Assembly: GCF_900010755.1 (NCBI RefSeq)
Contig: NZ_CZJT01000103.1
Span: 310,001 to 374,000 of the forward strand
Source of the DNA: Paeniglutamicibacter antarcticus
Lineage (GTDB): Bacteria > Actinomycetota > Actinomycetes > Actinomycetales > Micrococcaceae
Direction: 5' to 3'
DNA length: 64,000 bases
Part shown: positions 63,446-64,000 of the stretch, one piece after another
Numbering within the stretch: position 1 is the stretch's first letter
How the letters are laid out: the number at the start of each line of letters is the position of its first letter
Program-made: the position numbers and the translations under genes
Notes under the pieces: generated by a model
The model's database searches: none
What the model was told of the DNA's origin: nothing
The model's input: only the letters and a program-made list of their open reading frames with translations

Positions 63446-64000
63446 CTAGTCCTGCTGCCGGGTTGCGGGTACAAGATCCAGCGGCTCCGGATCGGCGGCG
63501 TCGAAGTCGCCAATGCGTTCCTTGATGGTGGCAAAGTCGAATTCCCGTTTGGACCGCACCGACAAGCCGTAGCAGATGATCGTGGAGACCGAGTAGGCAA
63601 CCAGGGACCCGCTGAGCACCGCATAGTCGTGCAGGGCGCCCCAGGCCAGCGGCGCCACCACCACCATGGCAAGCACTCCGGCGATGCGGGCGGTCTTCAG
63701 GCCGAAGAAGCCAAAGCACATCAGCCCGATGACCACGCCCACGCCCACGATGCCCAGCACGTCCACCACGTAGCCAACGGCACCGTCCATGGAAATCCAT
63801 TCAAAGCGGACCGGCAGGAAGGCCACCAGCGCCAGCACGGTTCCGAGCGTGAAGGCCATGTTGGTGACCTTGTTCCAGTAGAAGCTCGCGATCACCGGGA
63901 ACACCAGTGCACCCCAGAGGGCACCAACAAAGACCAACAGTTCCAGGATGTTCATCTGCCCGCTGGCAAAGAACAGCGCCGTCGCCGTCGCCAGGATCAT
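63446..64000 (-). CDS. Sodium:solute symporter (SSS family), C-terminal part
   Basis: At least 184 residues; the frame is open at the window edge, so the N-terminal two thirds are outside. Five or so membrane helices are visible, for example LLVFVGALWGALVFPVIASFYW and AVGYVVDVLGIVGVGVVIGLM. The cytosolic tail after SVRSKREFDFATIKER is typical of pantothenate/proline-type SSS proteins. The substrate cannot be assigned. The 43-residue membrane protein follows it. Confidence 0.85.
   Translation of the reverse strand: MILATATALFFASGQMNILELLVFVGALWGALVFPVIASFYWNKVTNMAFTLGTVLALVAFLPVRFEWISMDGAVGYVVDVLGIVGVGVVIGLMCFGFFGLKTARIAGVLAMVVVAPLAWGALHDYAVLSGSLVAYSVSTIICYGLSVRSKREFDFATIKERIGDFDAADPEPLDLVPATRQQD

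Overview
This window is high-GC DNA from an actinobacterium, most likely an Arthrobacter-like member of the Micrococcaceae. Supporting signs are frequent GTG/TTG starts, several apparently leaderless genes, a DUF222-HNH protein, an AdnAB-type helicase-nuclease, UvrD2 with a tetracysteine and HRDC tail, DUF3107, and a complete coproporphyrin-dependent heme pathway. The genus is inference. No insertion sequence, prophage, CRISPR array or integrase is visible. Most transcription units end in strong hairpins placed between convergent genes.

Layout. 1-4.4 kb: a lipid kinase fragment with an in-frame stop, a small membrane protein, a J-domain protein, TrmL, an RskA-domain membrane protein and a TipAS-type MerR regulator. 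4.4-7 kb: an etfB-etfA-PIG-L deacetylase operon. 7-12 kb: an envelope group, with an HtrA-like protease divergent from a TPM-domain protein and PspA. 12-14.8 kb: a DUF222-HNH protein and two identical initiator tRNA genes. 14.8-35.4 kb: UPF0182, a PDZ-Lon protease, a DUF2342 protein, a YgjP-like peptidase, an E1-like protein, nudC-uvrD2, a kinase-like protein, and an alkyltransferase-like gene with adnA-adnB. From memory, this order resembles the Rv3193c-Rv3204 region of Mycobacterium tuberculosis, and the moeZ, TetR, DUF3107, ferritin-like and DEAD-box run at 54.7-62.2 kb resembles Rv3206c-Rv3211.

Between those two syntenic parts lie about 19 kb carrying an exonuclease, a methionine ABC transporter with two tandem MetQ lipoproteins, an APC permease, the heme cluster and a secreted SH3/HECAH protein. 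The heme cluster has hemA divergent from hemE-cgoX-chdC-cpfC-hemC-hemD-hemB-hemL. Apart from GltX it encodes every enzyme from glutamyl-tRNA to heme b, with no HemN/HemF, as expected for the coproporphyrin route. The right end holds an RNB ribonuclease, a DEAD-box helicase with a long leader, an orphan DNA methyltransferase and the 3' end of a sodium:solute symporter operon that includes a 43-residue membrane protein.

The less expected structure lies mostly between genes. There are degenerate 15-bp tandem repeats in two separate spacers, a related-looking repeat in another heme-operon spacer, a duplicated MetQ leader with a compensated hairpin, and palindromes at the merR, metN, APC-permease and hemA promoters. 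Among proteins, the notable cases are a pterin dehydratase-VOC fusion, a His/Lys-rich insertion in CgoX, an AdnA with an altered cysteine set, and the secreted HECAH protein.
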